A stretch of 39,623 bases of DNA, taken from the NCBI GenBank assembly GCA_021772565.1, contig JAJFLR010000012.1, positions 1 through 39,623 of the forward strand. Reading direction: 5' to 3'. Position 1 is the first letter of the stretch; each line of letters begins with the position of its first letter. The notes below the pieces were generated by a model. It did no database searches and had not been told where the DNA came from. It worked only from the letters and a program-made list of their open reading frames with translations. The position numbers and the translations under genes were made by a program. This DNA comes from Opitutales bacterium. GTDB lineage: Bacteria; Verrucomicrobiota; Verrucomicrobiia; Opitutales; JAJFLR01. This document shows positions 1-8,044 of this stretch, one piece after another.

Positions 1-70
1 GCAAATTACCAGAAAACTTCTAGTTTACCAGCAGCAATACCTACATGCACTTCAACTTGATGAGTCTATC

Positions 71-101
71 TTTACAACTCCGCCATGATTACGGTTATAA
101 T
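71..101 (+). promoter_or_regulatory. Candidate sigma70-type promoter of the PEP-CTERM gene
   Basis: A perfect -10 hexamer TATAAT lies at 96-101. The best upstream match to a -35 box is TTTACA at 71-76 (spacing 19) or TTACAA at 72-77 (spacing 18). It sits about 40 bases before the start codon chosen for the first gene and no other gene is nearby. The spacing is slightly long, so the -35 assignment is uncertain. Confidence 0.45.
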
Positions 102-142
102 AAATAAGAAAAAACGAATAAAAATACTAAGGAATGTGTGAT

Positions 143-850
143 ATGAAGATACAAGTAATGAAAAATAACAGGAATGAAACAGAATCGTTATTTCCTATGA
201 AAACAAGAATTAAAAAATATGCTATTGGAGCACACGGTGTTGCTGCGACAGCAGCTGGAGTTGTTGGATTCACTGCGATATCGGAGGGTTCTGTCCAGGT
301 ATTTAATTTGGGTAGTCTTGAAAATAAAACATTCATAGCAGATGGAACTGGCACAGGAGGAAGTGCGACATTTGAGTATCTATTGGCTCAATCAGCGGAT
401 GCTGGTGATAAAATTACCATAACTGGTAATAATAATTATGTCACTTTTTTCGCAACTGGTGGGGCTCAATTATATCGAAATACTACAGGTTATGGTAATG
501 CAGATTATTTTTCTATTGGTACTGCAATATCAGGATCAGCAAGCCAGAATACCGGGTATTTGGTTTATAATAATAATACTAACTATGCACCTTGGAACGT
601 AGATCGATTCGGTGGGGCAGTAGCTTTCAAGGATGGTGATGGAAATAAAGGGTTTTTTAATATTACCTGGGATGTTTCGGCCAAAACACTAACTATACTT
701 GGAGGTAGTTTTGAAGACTCTGGTGGTGCATTGACCGTAACAGCAGTGCCAGAACCTTCAATTTACGCAGCAGCTCTTGGATTAGGTGCTCTTGGTGTTG
801 CTTACTATCGTCGACGTCCAGATGTTAAGACCCGCCCAAAGGCAGCATAA
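143..850 (+). CDS. PEP-CTERM sorting-domain secreted protein
   Basis: A 235-residue exported protein of unknown biochemical role. The N-terminus is basic (KTRIKK) followed by an Ala/Gly-rich hydrophobic segment, consistent with a signal peptide. The middle is rich in Gly, Ser, Thr and Asn with alternating polar residues, as in secreted beta-rich proteins. The C-terminus is a textbook PEP-CTERM tail: VPEPS at about residue 202, a hydrophobic Ala/Leu/Gly stretch, then YYRRR. Proteins with this tail are recognised by exosortase and placed at the cell surface, often alongside exopolysaccharide. No exosortase is in the window. Ten residues follow the Arg cluster, a little longer than usual. I chose the ATG at 143 because AAGGA at 129-133 is nine bases upstream; an in-frame ATG at 134 is too close to it, and an ATG at 197 would give a shorter signal peptide. 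A clear terminator follows. Confidence 0.85.
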   Translation: MKIQVMKNNRNETESLFPMKTRIKKYAIGAHGVAATAAGVVGFTAISEGSVQVFNLGSLENKTFIADGTGTGGSATFEYLLAQSADAGDKITITGNNNYVTFFATGGAQLYRNTTGYGNADYFSIGTAISGSASQNTGYLVYNNNTNYAPWNVDRFGGAVAFKDGDGNKGFFNITWDVSAKTLTILGGSFEDSGGALTVTAVPEPSIYAAALGLGALGVAYYRRRPDVKTRPKAA

Positions 851-894
851 ATCAATTATTGGTTGGTAAATTATTTCGATAACAACCAAATTAG

Positions 895-930
895 AAACCC
901 TCCAGATGAAATACTCTGGAGGGTTTTTAT
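895..930 (+). terminator. Rho-independent terminator after the PEP-CTERM gene
   Basis: A perfect 11-bp stem, AAACCCTCCAG at 895-905 and CTGGAGGGTTT at 916-926, encloses a 10-base loop and runs into a T tract. It lies 45 bases after the stop codon of the PEP-CTERM gene and separates it from the repeat region that follows. Confidence 0.9.
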
Positions 931-960
931 TTAGATAAAGATTTTCTCAAAGGAAATTTT

Positions 961-1236
961 TATAGCATCTGCCATTAGAAATTGGTAGATGTCGTTTTCA
1001 ACTCGGTACCGAAATACCTAAAAATTCTTTTCTTGTTAAGTTAATTTGGCAGATCCTATAGCAACTCGAATACATTAAATTGGGTAGGGACGACTGTCCG
1101 TTCGGCTGAGCTCACGGCCGAAGCCCAGTCGTCCGAGATTTCACATCAATATCATTTACGCAACCAATACACGGATGCCTCGGAGATGCATCCCTACCAA
1201 AATTCTTTTCGGAAATTATTAATGGCAGATGCTATA
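961..1236. repeat. MITE-like repeat, copy A, with TATAGCATCTGCCA ends
   Basis: The element starts with TATAGCATCTGCCA (961-974) and ends with its exact reverse complement TGGCAGATGCTATA (1223-1236). A third, one-mismatch copy of the right end lies inside at 1047-1060, so the first 100 bases could be an element on their own. The first ~56 bases and the last ~30 bases match, as reverse complement, the ends of copy B at 17112-17407. No ORF is present, so it would be a non-autonomous element. A different palindromic element is inserted inside it at 1083-1198. Confidence 0.75.
1083..1198. repeat. Nested GGTAGGGA palindromic element
   Basis: Bounded by GGTAGGGA (1083-1090) and TCCCTACC (1191-1198). 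The left half folds into a long hairpin (GGACGACTG against CAGTCGTCC, with inner TTCGGC against GCCGAA). The right half has a smaller GGATGC/GCATCC hairpin. Its GC content is visibly higher than the surroundings. Related elements occur at 17451-17580 and, by the outer ends only, at 27818-28011. It lies inside repeat copy A. Confidence 0.7.
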
Positions 1237-1299
1237 AGTGATATCTTGACTCAAATTATAAATAACTTAACTTATGCTGAAAATATTTAGGACAACTTA

Positions 1300-1341
1300 A
1301 GACAGTTCGCAAAACCCTGTCTCTAATCAAAACTACGAACG
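1300..1341 (+). promoter_or_regulatory. Candidate preQ1-I riboswitch aptamer upstream of queF
   Basis: P1 stem AGACAG (1300-1305) pairs with CTGTCT (1317-1322) around the loop TTCGCAAAACC, and is followed by an A-rich tail, CTAATCAAAACTACGAAC. This is the layout of the preQ1-I aptamer: a short hairpin with a UUCGC...AACC loop and an AAAACUA-type tail that folds back as a pseudoknot. A possible pseudoknot helix is GTTCG (1305-1309) with CGAAC (1336-1340). It precedes a full queuosine precursor operon, the expected target. The aptamer ends about 124 bases before the queF start, so the expression platform is not a simple overlap with a ribosome binding site. Further hairpins follow at 1368-1390 and 1396-1415; neither has a T tract. 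Recognised by eye, not by a covariance model. Confidence 0.72.
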
Positions 1342-1464
1342 TGATTAATAAATTAAATTTAAGTAACGATATAGGTGATTCCTGTCTATCACAAAATTCT
1401 CAAGTTATTGAGAATCCGTCCCGGATAAAAAGTTATCGAATTAATCACAACAATTACTATTGAG

Positions 1465-2340
1465 ATGCCTGCTACATTCGAAACAACAGGCTCATTAGGT
1501 CTCCCTACAAATTACCCGTTAAGGTATGACCCGAATATTCTTTGTGCAATATCTCGATCAATTAACAGAGAAAAATTGGCATGGAACAAAAATAAATCTC
1601 CCGTCACAGGATTTGATATTTGGCATGCCTATGAAGTTGGTTTTCTGTTGAATTCCGGTATGCCGGTTGTAGGTATTCTCAAACTTGTTTGTCCTTCTTC
1701 CAGTGATATGATGATTGAGAGTAAGTCTTTCAAATTATACTTAAACTCCTTTAATATGGAACGTTTGGCGAGAGTGAAATCTGATGCGATCGCCAATTTG
1801 ATAAAAACCGTTAAGGAAGATATTGAACTAAGGATAGACTCAAAAATAGAAATTAATTTTTACGAATATGAAAGTGAAAAAATCTGTTGTTTCAGTGAAT
1901 ATCAAATTATCGATGAGATGGATATTGGGGATAATGAAGAATTCAATTATTTATCTGAAAATCCAAAGCTGCTAAAATTATCTAATGATGGAGAACAAAG
2001 ATTGGCCTCACGTTTATTGCGCAGTCGATGTAAAGTAACAGGGCAACCTGATTGGGGCGATATCTATATTTATTTAAAAGGTAACAGAGGATTGGATCCT
2101 GCTAGTTTTTTGAAATATATTGTCTCAATTCGTGAGGATAAACATTTTCACGAAGAATTGTGCGAATTGATTTATACACGAATTTGCAATTTTATTCAAC
2201 CTGATCATTTGGCTGTGACATGTGTTTTTACACGGCGTGGTGGCATTGATATTACTCCGGTAAGGGCAACTTCTATAGACTTGATTCCACTTGCCCTGAT
2301 AAGTGCAAATATTTTAACTCAAAAAACTTTTCGCCAGTAA
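1465..2340 (+). CDS. queF: NADPH-dependent preQ0 reductase QueF, long form
   Basis: Reduces the nitrile of 7-cyano-7-deazaguanine (preQ0) to the aminomethyl group of preQ1, in the cytoplasm, for queuosine tRNA modification. The 291-residue length matches the long, two-domain (E. coli-type) QueF. The family segment ESKSFKLYLNS is at 85-95. The catalytic cysteine is C189 in RSRCKVTGQPDWG, with the conserved Asp at 196. The C-terminal half carries FHEELCE and FTRRGGIDI, also typical of the family. It is the first gene of queF-queC-queD-queE and lies below a candidate preQ1 riboswitch, which would give feedback control by the product. The ATG at 1465 fits the family N-terminus, but no clear Shine-Dalgarno sequence precedes it. 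Confidence 0.93.
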   Translation: MPATFETTGSLGLPTNYPLRYDPNILCAISRSINREKLAWNKNKSPVTGFDIWHAYEVGFLLNSGMPVVGILKLVCPSSSDMMIESKSFKLYLNSFNMERLARVKSDAIANLIKTVKEDIELRIDSKIEINFYEYESEKICCFSEYQIIDEMDIGDNEEFNYLSENPKLLKLSNDGEQRLASRLLRSRCKVTGQPDWGDIYIYLKGNRGLDPASFLKYIVSIREDKHFHEELCELIYTRICNFIQPDHLAVTCVFTRRGGIDITPVRATSIDLIPLALISANILTQKTFRQ

Positions 2341-2349
2341 TTTAATGAT

Positions 2350-3051
2350 ATGAAAACAGTTGTAATTTTTTCAGGAGGTCTTGATTCGACCACATTGTTA
2401 TACAGTCTAAAAGCTGATAACCATGAAATCTATTCTCTTAGCATCGATTATGGGCAGCGACATTCAATTGAATTACAGTATGCGGAAAATACAGTTCGAC
2501 GATTAGGGATACCCCATAGAATGATAAATTTAAAGTCGGTTGCGCAGTTGTTTCATGACAGTTGCCTAACCAATCAAAGTTTGGGTGTTCCGGAAGGACA
2601 TTATGAAGAAGAAAAGATGAGACTAACCGTCGTTCCAAATAGAAATATGATACTGTTATCCATTGCCGCTTCCTGGGCAATTTCATTAAAAGCCGACACA
2701 ATTTCCTATGCTGCTCATAGTGGAGATCACGCGATTTATCCTGATTGTCGCCCTGAATTTACTGACGCTATGGATCGTGCGATTCAGTTAGCGGATTGGC
2801 ATTCTGTGAAATTATTTCGGCCCTTTATTGATCTAGCAAAATCTGACATAGTAAAAATGGGCTCAAAACTTTCTGTTCCATTTGACCAAACATGGTCATG
2901 TTACAAAGGAAATGATCTCCACTGTGGTTGTTGTGGAACATGCATTGAGAGAAGAGAAGCTTTTTACCTTGCTGGTATAACTGATCCTACTGAGTACGCT
3001 GAATTAGCTCCGGACTTAACTGTATTAATTAAAAATAAATGGAAAATATAA
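2350..3051 (+). CDS. queC: 7-cyano-7-deazaguanine synthase QueC
   Basis: Converts 7-carboxy-7-deazaguanine plus ammonia to preQ0 at the cost of ATP. The 233-residue protein has the PP-loop ATP pyrophosphatase motif SGGLDSTT at residues 8-15 and the family segments YGQRH and PNRNM. The zinc-binding cysteines are C184, C192, C195 and C198, with an extra cysteine at 194. Length is normal. The start lies 9 bases after the queF stop and one base separates its stop from queD, so the que genes look like one operon. Confidence 0.95.
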   Translation: MKTVVIFSGGLDSTTLLYSLKADNHEIYSLSIDYGQRHSIELQYAENTVRRLGIPHRMINLKSVAQLFHDSCLTNQSLGVPEGHYEEEKMRLTVVPNRNMILLSIAASWAISLKADTISYAAHSGDHAIYPDCRPEFTDAMDRAIQLADWHSVKLFRPFIDLAKSDIVKMGSKLSVPFDQTWSCYKGNDLHCGCCGTCIERREAFYLAGITDPTEYAELAPDLTVLIKNKWKI

Positions 3052-3052
3052 G

Positions 3053-3496
3053 ATGTTAACCTGCCAAAAAATTTATTCTGATATTCCTTTTGCTCACAGA
3101 CAGCACAAACATCAGGGGCATTGCCGTTACATTCACGGTCATAACTGGAAAATTTCAATTACCTTTGGATGTCACAAGGTAGATGATAACGGATTTGTTG
3201 TCGATTTCGGTCGGCTTGAATATATAAAAAGTTGGATAGACAAAAATTTGGATCATGCAGTTGTTTTCTGCGAGGATGATCCACTAAAAGATAAATTAAA
3301 AGAAATTGATCCGAGTGCCTTAAAGCTTTTTGTAGTGCCTAATTGTTCGTGCGAAGGAATAGCTGAATATTTGACTACTGTCTTTAATGAGCAGGTGGAT
3401 TTAAATACTAACGGGCGCGTCTTTGTCTTGAGTGTTGAAGTTTTTGAAGACAGTAAGAATTCGGCAAAATATTTAAACAGTAAAATATCATCGTAA
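3053..3496 (+). CDS. queD: 6-carboxy-5,6,7,8-tetrahydropterin synthase QueD
   Basis: Makes 6-carboxytetrahydropterin from 7,8-dihydroneopterin triphosphate, the step before QueE. Zinc-binding histidines are H15 and the HGH pair H28 and H30; C24 just before them is the catalytic cysteine. A conserved Asp-His pair appears in NLDHAVVF. Where many homologues have a PTxEN motif this protein has CSCEGIAEYL, keeping the Glu but not the Pro-Thr. At 147 residues it is a little longer than the ~120 of E. coli QueD. The start is one base after the queC stop, which suggests coupled translation. Confidence 0.92.
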   Translation: MLTCQKIYSDIPFAHRQHKHQGHCRYIHGHNWKISITFGCHKVDDNGFVVDFGRLEYIKSWIDKNLDHAVVFCEDDPLKDKLKEIDPSALKLFVVPNCSCEGIAEYLTTVFNEQVDLNTNGRVFVLSVEVFEDSKNSAKYLNSKISS

Positions 3497-3518
3497 CTCA
3501 ATTCAGTTTTTAAATTTT

Positions 3519-4139
3519 ATGAAAAAATATCCGATTAGTGAGTTTTTTCATTCCTGGCAAGGTGAGGGATGTCATATGGGCAAGTCTGCCTTTTTTATTC
3601 GCTTGATGGGATGTCCTATTAAATGTGTTTGGTGTGACTCTGCTGAAACATGGAAGCCAGGTCATATGCCGGATACGGTTGAGCGCTATAATGCAGAAGA
3701 ACTTTTGCAATTTGCCGAAACGGGGAAATTTGAGTTTATCGTTATTACGGGAGGTGAACCGACCATTCATGATCTAACTGAACTGACAACTACTTTTTCT
3801 AATAACGGCTATAAGATACATCTGGAAACGTGTGGAGCTTTTAAAATATTCGGAAAATTTGATTGGGTAACAGTCAGTCCGAAATGGGCATCACTTCCGT
3901 TAGATGAAAATTTGAATATTGCAGACGAAATAAAATTAATAGTTGAAGAACGAGATTCTATTAAAAAATGGTGGGATATTATTAAACCCTTTACTAAAAC
4001 CGACAGTGTATGGTTACACCCGGAATGGAGTTTGAGAAACGTATCGGAAATAACTGAGGCAATAAATTTTGCTATAGCTGAATATGGGAAACCACTTAGA
4101 GTAGGTTTCCAATTGCATAAGCTCTACAATGCTACTTGA
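3519..4139 (+). CDS. queE: 7-carboxy-7-deazaguanine synthase QueE (radical SAM)
   Basis: Radical S-adenosylmethionine enzyme that contracts 6-carboxytetrahydropterin to 7-carboxy-7-deazaguanine. The [4Fe-4S] ligands are C32, C36 and C39 in GCPIKCVWC, preceded by WQGEG, a family hallmark. SAM-binding elements are ITGGEPT and LETCG, and VSPKWAS contributes to substrate binding in the family. Length of 206 residues is normal. It closes the que operon, 22 bases after queD. No Shine-Dalgarno sequence is visible. Confidence 0.94.
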   Translation: MKKYPISEFFHSWQGEGCHMGKSAFFIRLMGCPIKCVWCDSAETWKPGHMPDTVERYNAEELLQFAETGKFEFIVITGGEPTIHDLTELTTTFSNNGYKIHLETCGAFKIFGKFDWVTVSPKWASLPLDENLNIADEIKLIVEERDSIKKWWDIIKPFTKTDSVWLHPEWSLRNVSEITEAINFAIAEYGKPLRVGFQLHKLYNAT

Positions 4140-4246
4140 TATACTCAAAGTATCAATTTAAGCCTAACGAAAAAAAATTAAAAATTAATATCACACTTGC
4201 TGAATTTGAAATATTGTTCTAATTTAATTTAACTTTATATAAAATC

Positions 4247-4432
4247 ATGGAAATTGAAAAATCTTATATTACAGACAAAGAAGGATCTATTAAAAGTGTA
4301 GTCATAGACATTGATACGTTTAAAAATATCGAGGAAATTTTAATTGATCATGGTTTGGCAAAAGCCATGATCGACGTTGAAGATGATGATACTATTTCAG
4401 TAGAAGAGGCTAAATTATTATTGAATCAGTAA
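4247..4432 (+). CDS. Antitoxin of a RelE/ParE-type module
   Basis: A 61-residue acidic protein directly upstream of a RelE-like toxin, overlapping it by one base (TAATG). The pattern IEKSYITDKEGSIKSVVIDIDTF followed by a C-terminal helix ending EEAKLLLNQ matches small antitoxins paired with RelE toxins, in which the C-terminal helix wraps the toxin. No separate DNA-binding domain is evident beyond the N-terminal strand-helix region. Function is assigned mainly from context and shape. Confidence 0.7.
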   Translation: MEIEKSYITDKEGSIKSVVIDIDTFKNIEEILIDHGLAKAMIDVEDDDTISVEEAKLLLNQ

Positions 4433-4698
4433 TGGAAGTCTCTTTAAAACGAGCTTTCATCAAAGATTTAAGAAAGATTCCTGCAAATACTAAACAGAAA
4501 ATTGAATTGTTTGTTTTTGATGATGCGATACGTGCAAAGAGTATTGAAGAAATTAGTGACGTTAAGGCTATTAAAGGTTATTCTGGATATTTCAGGAAGA
4601 GATTTGGCGATTACAGGATTGGATTCAAAATCATTAGAAAAGAAATAATATTTTATAGGGTATTACATCGGAAGGACATATATCGTTATTTTCCATGA
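4432..4698 (+). CDS. RelE/ParE-family toxin
   Basis: An 88-residue basic protein with the compact RelE fold pattern: N-terminal helices with KRAFIKDLRKIP, then the beta-sheet core YSGYFRKRFGDYRIGFKI and the C-terminal LHRKDIYRYFP. RelE-family toxins cleave mRNA in the ribosome; ParE relatives poison gyrase. The RxxxGDYRIGF core and the C-terminal Arg/Tyr/Phe residues are typical of the RelE side. Its start overlaps the antitoxin stop, so the two are co-translated. The pair sits between the que operon and the polysaccharide cluster. Confidence 0.78.
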   Translation: MEVSLKRAFIKDLRKIPANTKQKIELFVFDDAIRAKSIEEISDVKAIKGYSGYFRKRFGDYRIGFKIIRKEIIFYRVLHRKDIYRYFP

Positions 4699-4835
4699 TA
4701 TTATTTCAAACATTTAACTAAAGCAGTTATCATGTCCTTCTCAATACAGTATCTAGTATATCATTTATAATTTTAATTAGAGCTTTTGGATTAGAGCTTG
4801 TTTTTTAGATCAAATTTTAAACGATGTGACTTCGA

Positions 4836-5777
4836 ATGGATAATAATAAATTTTTAAAAATTAGCGTTCTGGTCTGCACACACAATCCGAAGAGAGAGTA
4901 TCTCGAACCTACTATTGAGTCCCTTAAGTCACAAAGTTTGGATTATTCTGAATGGGAATTGATCATTATTGATAATCATTCGAGTCCGGTCGTAGCTGAA
5001 TCATATAATATTTCATGGCATGAAAATGGTAGAATTATCCGCGAAGATGAACTCGGTTTAACGCCGGCACGGTTGAGGGGAATTAAGGAAAGTAAAACAG
5101 ATCTACTGGTTTTTGTAGATGATGATAATATTTTGAATGCCGACTATTTACAAAATGCGTTAGTGATAAAAGATGAGTGGCGGCAGTTAGGTGCATGGGG
5201 TGGGGAAGTAGTGCCTCAATTTGTTGAGAAAGCGCCGGACTGGACAAAGCCGTACTGGTTTATGCTTGCTTTGCGTGAAGCTAAAAGAGATTGCTGGTCC
5301 AACCTATATACGGCTAACGAAACATTGCCGTGTGGAGCTGGCATGTGCGTGCGCAAAGAAGTTGCCGACGCTTACATTAAGTCGGCAAAAAATCATCCAT
5401 TAAAAGTTTATCTGGATCGTCGCGGCGAGTCGTTAGTTTCATCAGGTGATACCGATATAGCTTATACCGCTATTGATTGCGGTTTTGGTATGGGGCAATT
5501 TCAGGCATTATCCTTAAAGCATATCATTTCGCCGCAACGTTTGCAGCCGGAGTATTTTCTGAAATTATGGCACGATATGAATTTTTCTCACCATTTAATG
5601 ACATTTATTCGAAACCTGGAAAACCCTCCCGTGTTATCTTTTAAATCAATGGTGAGAGAATACGTTCAGATGTTGTCAAAAAATTCGTTTGACCGTAAAA
5701 TGCATTTATCTGGATTGCGTGGAAAAAAGAAAGCCAGTAGATTTATTCGTGATTATGAAAAGAATTATAGCTCTTGA
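4836..5777 (+). CDS. Family 2 glycosyltransferase (GT-A fold)
   Basis: A 313-residue cytoplasmic glycosyltransferase. The N-terminus ISVLVCTHNPKREYL is the GT2 nucleotide-binding start; IIIDNHSSP and the metal-binding VFVDDDNIL (a DDD variant of DxD) follow. A later CGAGMCVRKE and SGDTDIAY (ED/D acceptor region) fit GT2 enzymes of surface polysaccharide synthesis. It opens the 11-gene polysaccharide cluster and its 3' end overlaps the acyltransferase start by 23 bases. Donor and acceptor sugars cannot be told from sequence alone. Confidence 0.85.
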   Translation: MDNNKFLKISVLVCTHNPKREYLEPTIESLKSQSLDYSEWELIIIDNHSSPVVAESYNISWHENGRIIREDELGLTPARLRGIKESKTDLLVFVDDDNILNADYLQNALVIKDEWRQLGAWGGEVVPQFVEKAPDWTKPYWFMLALREAKRDCWSNLYTANETLPCGAGMCVRKEVADAYIKSAKNHPLKVYLDRRGESLVSSGDTDIAYTAIDCGFGMGQFQALSLKHIISPQRLQPEYFLKLWHDMNFSHHLMTFIRNLENPPVLSFKSMVREYVQMLSKNSFDRKMHLSGLRGKKKASRFIRDYEKNYSS

Positions 5778-6858
5778 CGGGATTCGAGGAATAGCGATTT
5801 TATTAATAATTGTCTGGCATTACTGCTCTAATCAGGCTCAGTTTGAAAGTGCTGGTTATGTTTTGCATGCTACCAAACTATTTTGGAGTGGGGTAGATTT
5901 GTTCTTTGTATTGTCCGGTTTTTTAATTGTCGGTATATTGCTTGATAAACGTGATACCTCTAATTACTACAAGGTTTTTTATATTAGACGTTTTTGTCGT
6001 ATCTTACCACTTTACTATTTATTGGTTATTGTACATTACTTTCGTGAATTTAGTATGCATGGTGGTATTGATTATATTAAAGATAATATAGGTTCTCTCT
6101 TTGTATATCTGCTCTTTTTACAGAACTTTTTAATGGCAGGCTTCGCATCTGCTCTTAAAATAGTTGGAACCGCAACTACGATTGGGCCGCATTGGCTAGG
6201 TGTTACTTGGTCGTTGGCGATTGAAGAGCAATTCTATTTAATTCTGCCGTTTTTAGTCAGGTTTTTAGGAAGAAAATCACTAATGATTGTTTTTGTATCA
6301 GTAGTAGTATCAGCGCCGTTTTTTAGATGGATTTTGTGCGAGGAAGCTGCAAAAGTATTAGCAATTGCTAGATCAGATTCAATTCTAATTGGAGGGATAC
6401 TGGCATTGCTGGTAAGGACTTCGTGGTTTTTGGAAACATGTAAAAAAAAGTATAATTCGCTCTTATTCTTTTTTATATTGATGCTTTCAGGCACGCTGGT
6501 AGTAAATTTTACTCAATCAAAGCAAGGAGACATATTTAACCATCTCTGGCTAAGTATATTTTTTGGTCTATTTATATTGATCCCTATAGTTAGACATGAT
6601 AGCTGGTTAACACAATCACTGGAAAACTCCGTTTTAGTCTGGTTTGGCCAACGGTCTTATGGAGTATACTTATTTCATCAACCCGTTAGTGGAGTAGTGC
6701 ATCAATTCTGGCATGGTGGGCCACCTCATTTTTCCAATTTGATTGAAATGCTACCTACTGTTATTTCACTTTTAATTACATTGTTGATGACAGAAATTTC
6801 ATTTCGTTATTACGAAAGCTATTTCATGAAGATCGGACACAAAATTAAATATACCTAA
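5755..6858 (+). CDS. Membrane acyltransferase, family 3 (OafA/YrhL-like)
   Basis: A 367-residue integral membrane protein that probably adds acetyl or another acyl group to a sugar of the polysaccharide. The family start is present: ALDGIRGIAILLIIVWHY, with the conserved Arg and His in the first membrane segment. RRFCRILPLYYLL is the Arg-x10-type loop and WSLAIEEQFYLILPF is the signature of the family. About ten hydrophobic segments can be counted. I chose the ATG at 5755, not the longer open frame from 5689, because the family N-terminus begins exactly there. This start overlaps the preceding gene. Confidence 0.9.
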   Translation: MKRIIALDGIRGIAILLIIVWHYCSNQAQFESAGYVLHATKLFWSGVDLFFVLSGFLIVGILLDKRDTSNYYKVFYIRRFCRILPLYYLLVIVHYFREFSMHGGIDYIKDNIGSLFVYLLFLQNFLMAGFASALKIVGTATTIGPHWLGVTWSLAIEEQFYLILPFLVRFLGRKSLMIVFVSVVVSAPFFRWILCEEAAKVLAIARSDSILIGGILALLVRTSWFLETCKKKYNSLLFFFILMLSGTLVVNFTQSKQGDIFNHLWLSIFFGLFILIPIVRHDSWLTQSLENSVLVWFGQRSYGVYLFHQPVSGVVHQFWHGGPPHFSNLIEMLPTVISLLITLLMTEISFRYYESYFMKIGHKIKYT

Positions 6859-6870
6859 CTTTTAATACAA

Positions 6871-8004
6871 ATGCGGATACTCTTCTGTAGCCCGAATAGA
6901 AAATTTTCCCGTGAGTTGGGTGGGTCTAAAGTTATGATTGAGCTTGCCGAAGAAATGAAAAAACTCGGATGCGACTATCATCTTTATGCGGGTGAAGATG
7001 GATTGAAAAATGAATCGTATGCGGAGGCTCTAAAAAAATATGTAATCGCAAATATAGATTCGTATGATATCGTTGAAGTCCCTGATGAACATTTTCCTTT
7101 TAATCGCGACCAATTTTCTAAAAAATCATTAATAATTGCCCGATCAGTTTTACTCGGGTTACATCTTGAAAATATAAAATTTAATGAAGCACCGATAACA
7201 ATTAAGAGTAAAATTAAACACTTGTTTATTGGTAATTCTATTAGAGAAAAACAAAAAAATGAGTACTCAGATCGTTTCGCCGATACTCGTGAAACTTTGA
7301 TAAATGCTGACTTTATTAATGTGGCTAACAGTCATGATCAAGAATTGTTGATTGCTTCTGGTCACGCTGAAAAAAAAATTATTGTACAACCTTATGGAAT
7401 TAACGAAACTTTATTTCGCGGCTTTGATGCGCTGAGTACTGATATTCCTAAAAACCATAAAATAGCTTTTGTTGGAACTTTTGATTATCGGAAAGGCTGT
7501 TATGATATAGTAAATTATTTTACTCAATTATCGTCAATGATTTCAAATTTACAATTAAAACTGCTTGGAACAAAAGGTATGATTCAAGATGAAACAACTG
7601 TGCTTAACATGTTTCCGAAAAAACTTAGAGAAAAAATTTTTGTTTTACCGCGGTATTCCAGTGATAAATTACCGGAGTTGCTTAAAGATTGTACTATGGG
7701 GATATTTCCATCTTATTTGGAGGGTTTTGGAATGGGTGTCATTGAAATGCTTGCTGCAGGATTACCTGTTTTTGCTTATGATGCACCGGGGCCGAGTGAT
7801 ATTTTACCCGGTAATTATTTAGCACCTCCAGGTAATGTTGATTTATTGGTGAGCAAGTCAAACGCTCTGTTAAACGATAACAATAAATTGCTACAGTCGC
7901 GATTATGGGCTAAAGAACATGCAAAAAGATATAGCTGGAAAATTATTGCTAATGATACGCTTAGTATCTATTCAAGTTTGTTGGATAATTTATCCAAACG
8001 ATAG
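6871..8004 (+). CDS. Family 4 glycosyltransferase
   Basis: A 377-residue GT-B fold glycosyltransferase. The N-terminal domain has a Gly-rich loop (RELGGSKVM). The C-terminal donor-binding domain has FVGTFDYRKGC and the EX7E motif EGFGMGVIE, which binds the nucleotide sugar diphosphate. It follows the acyltransferase by 12 bases. By analogy with other such clusters it adds one sugar to a lipid-linked repeat unit on the inner face of the membrane. Confidence 0.85.
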   Translation: MRILFCSPNRKFSRELGGSKVMIELAEEMKKLGCDYHLYAGEDGLKNESYAEALKKYVIANIDSYDIVEVPDEHFPFNRDQFSKKSLIIARSVLLGLHLENIKFNEAPITIKSKIKHLFIGNSIREKQKNEYSDRFADTRETLINADFINVANSHDQELLIASGHAEKKIIVQPYGINETLFRGFDALSTDIPKNHKIAFVGTFDYRKGCYDIVNYFTQLSSMISNLQLKLLGTKGMIQDETTVLNMFPKKLREKIFVLPRYSSDKLPELLKDCTMGIFPSYLEGFGMGVIEMLAAGLPVFAYDAPGPSDILPGNYLAPPGNVDLLVSKSNALLNDNNKLLQSRLWAKEHAKRYSWKIIANDTLSIYSSLLDNLSKR

Positions 8005-8044
8005 ATTAAGACGTTGATCAAATTTAATCTTTATTTTTTAGGCT

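Noticed and set aside
1396-1415. Perfect hairpin upstream of queF as a terminator
   Set aside because: The 8-bp stem is not followed by a T tract; it may still be part of the leader's structure.
5689-5754. A longer N-terminus for the acyltransferase
   Set aside because: The extra residues are an out-of-frame reading of the preceding glycosyltransferase gene, and the family N-terminus begins at 5755.
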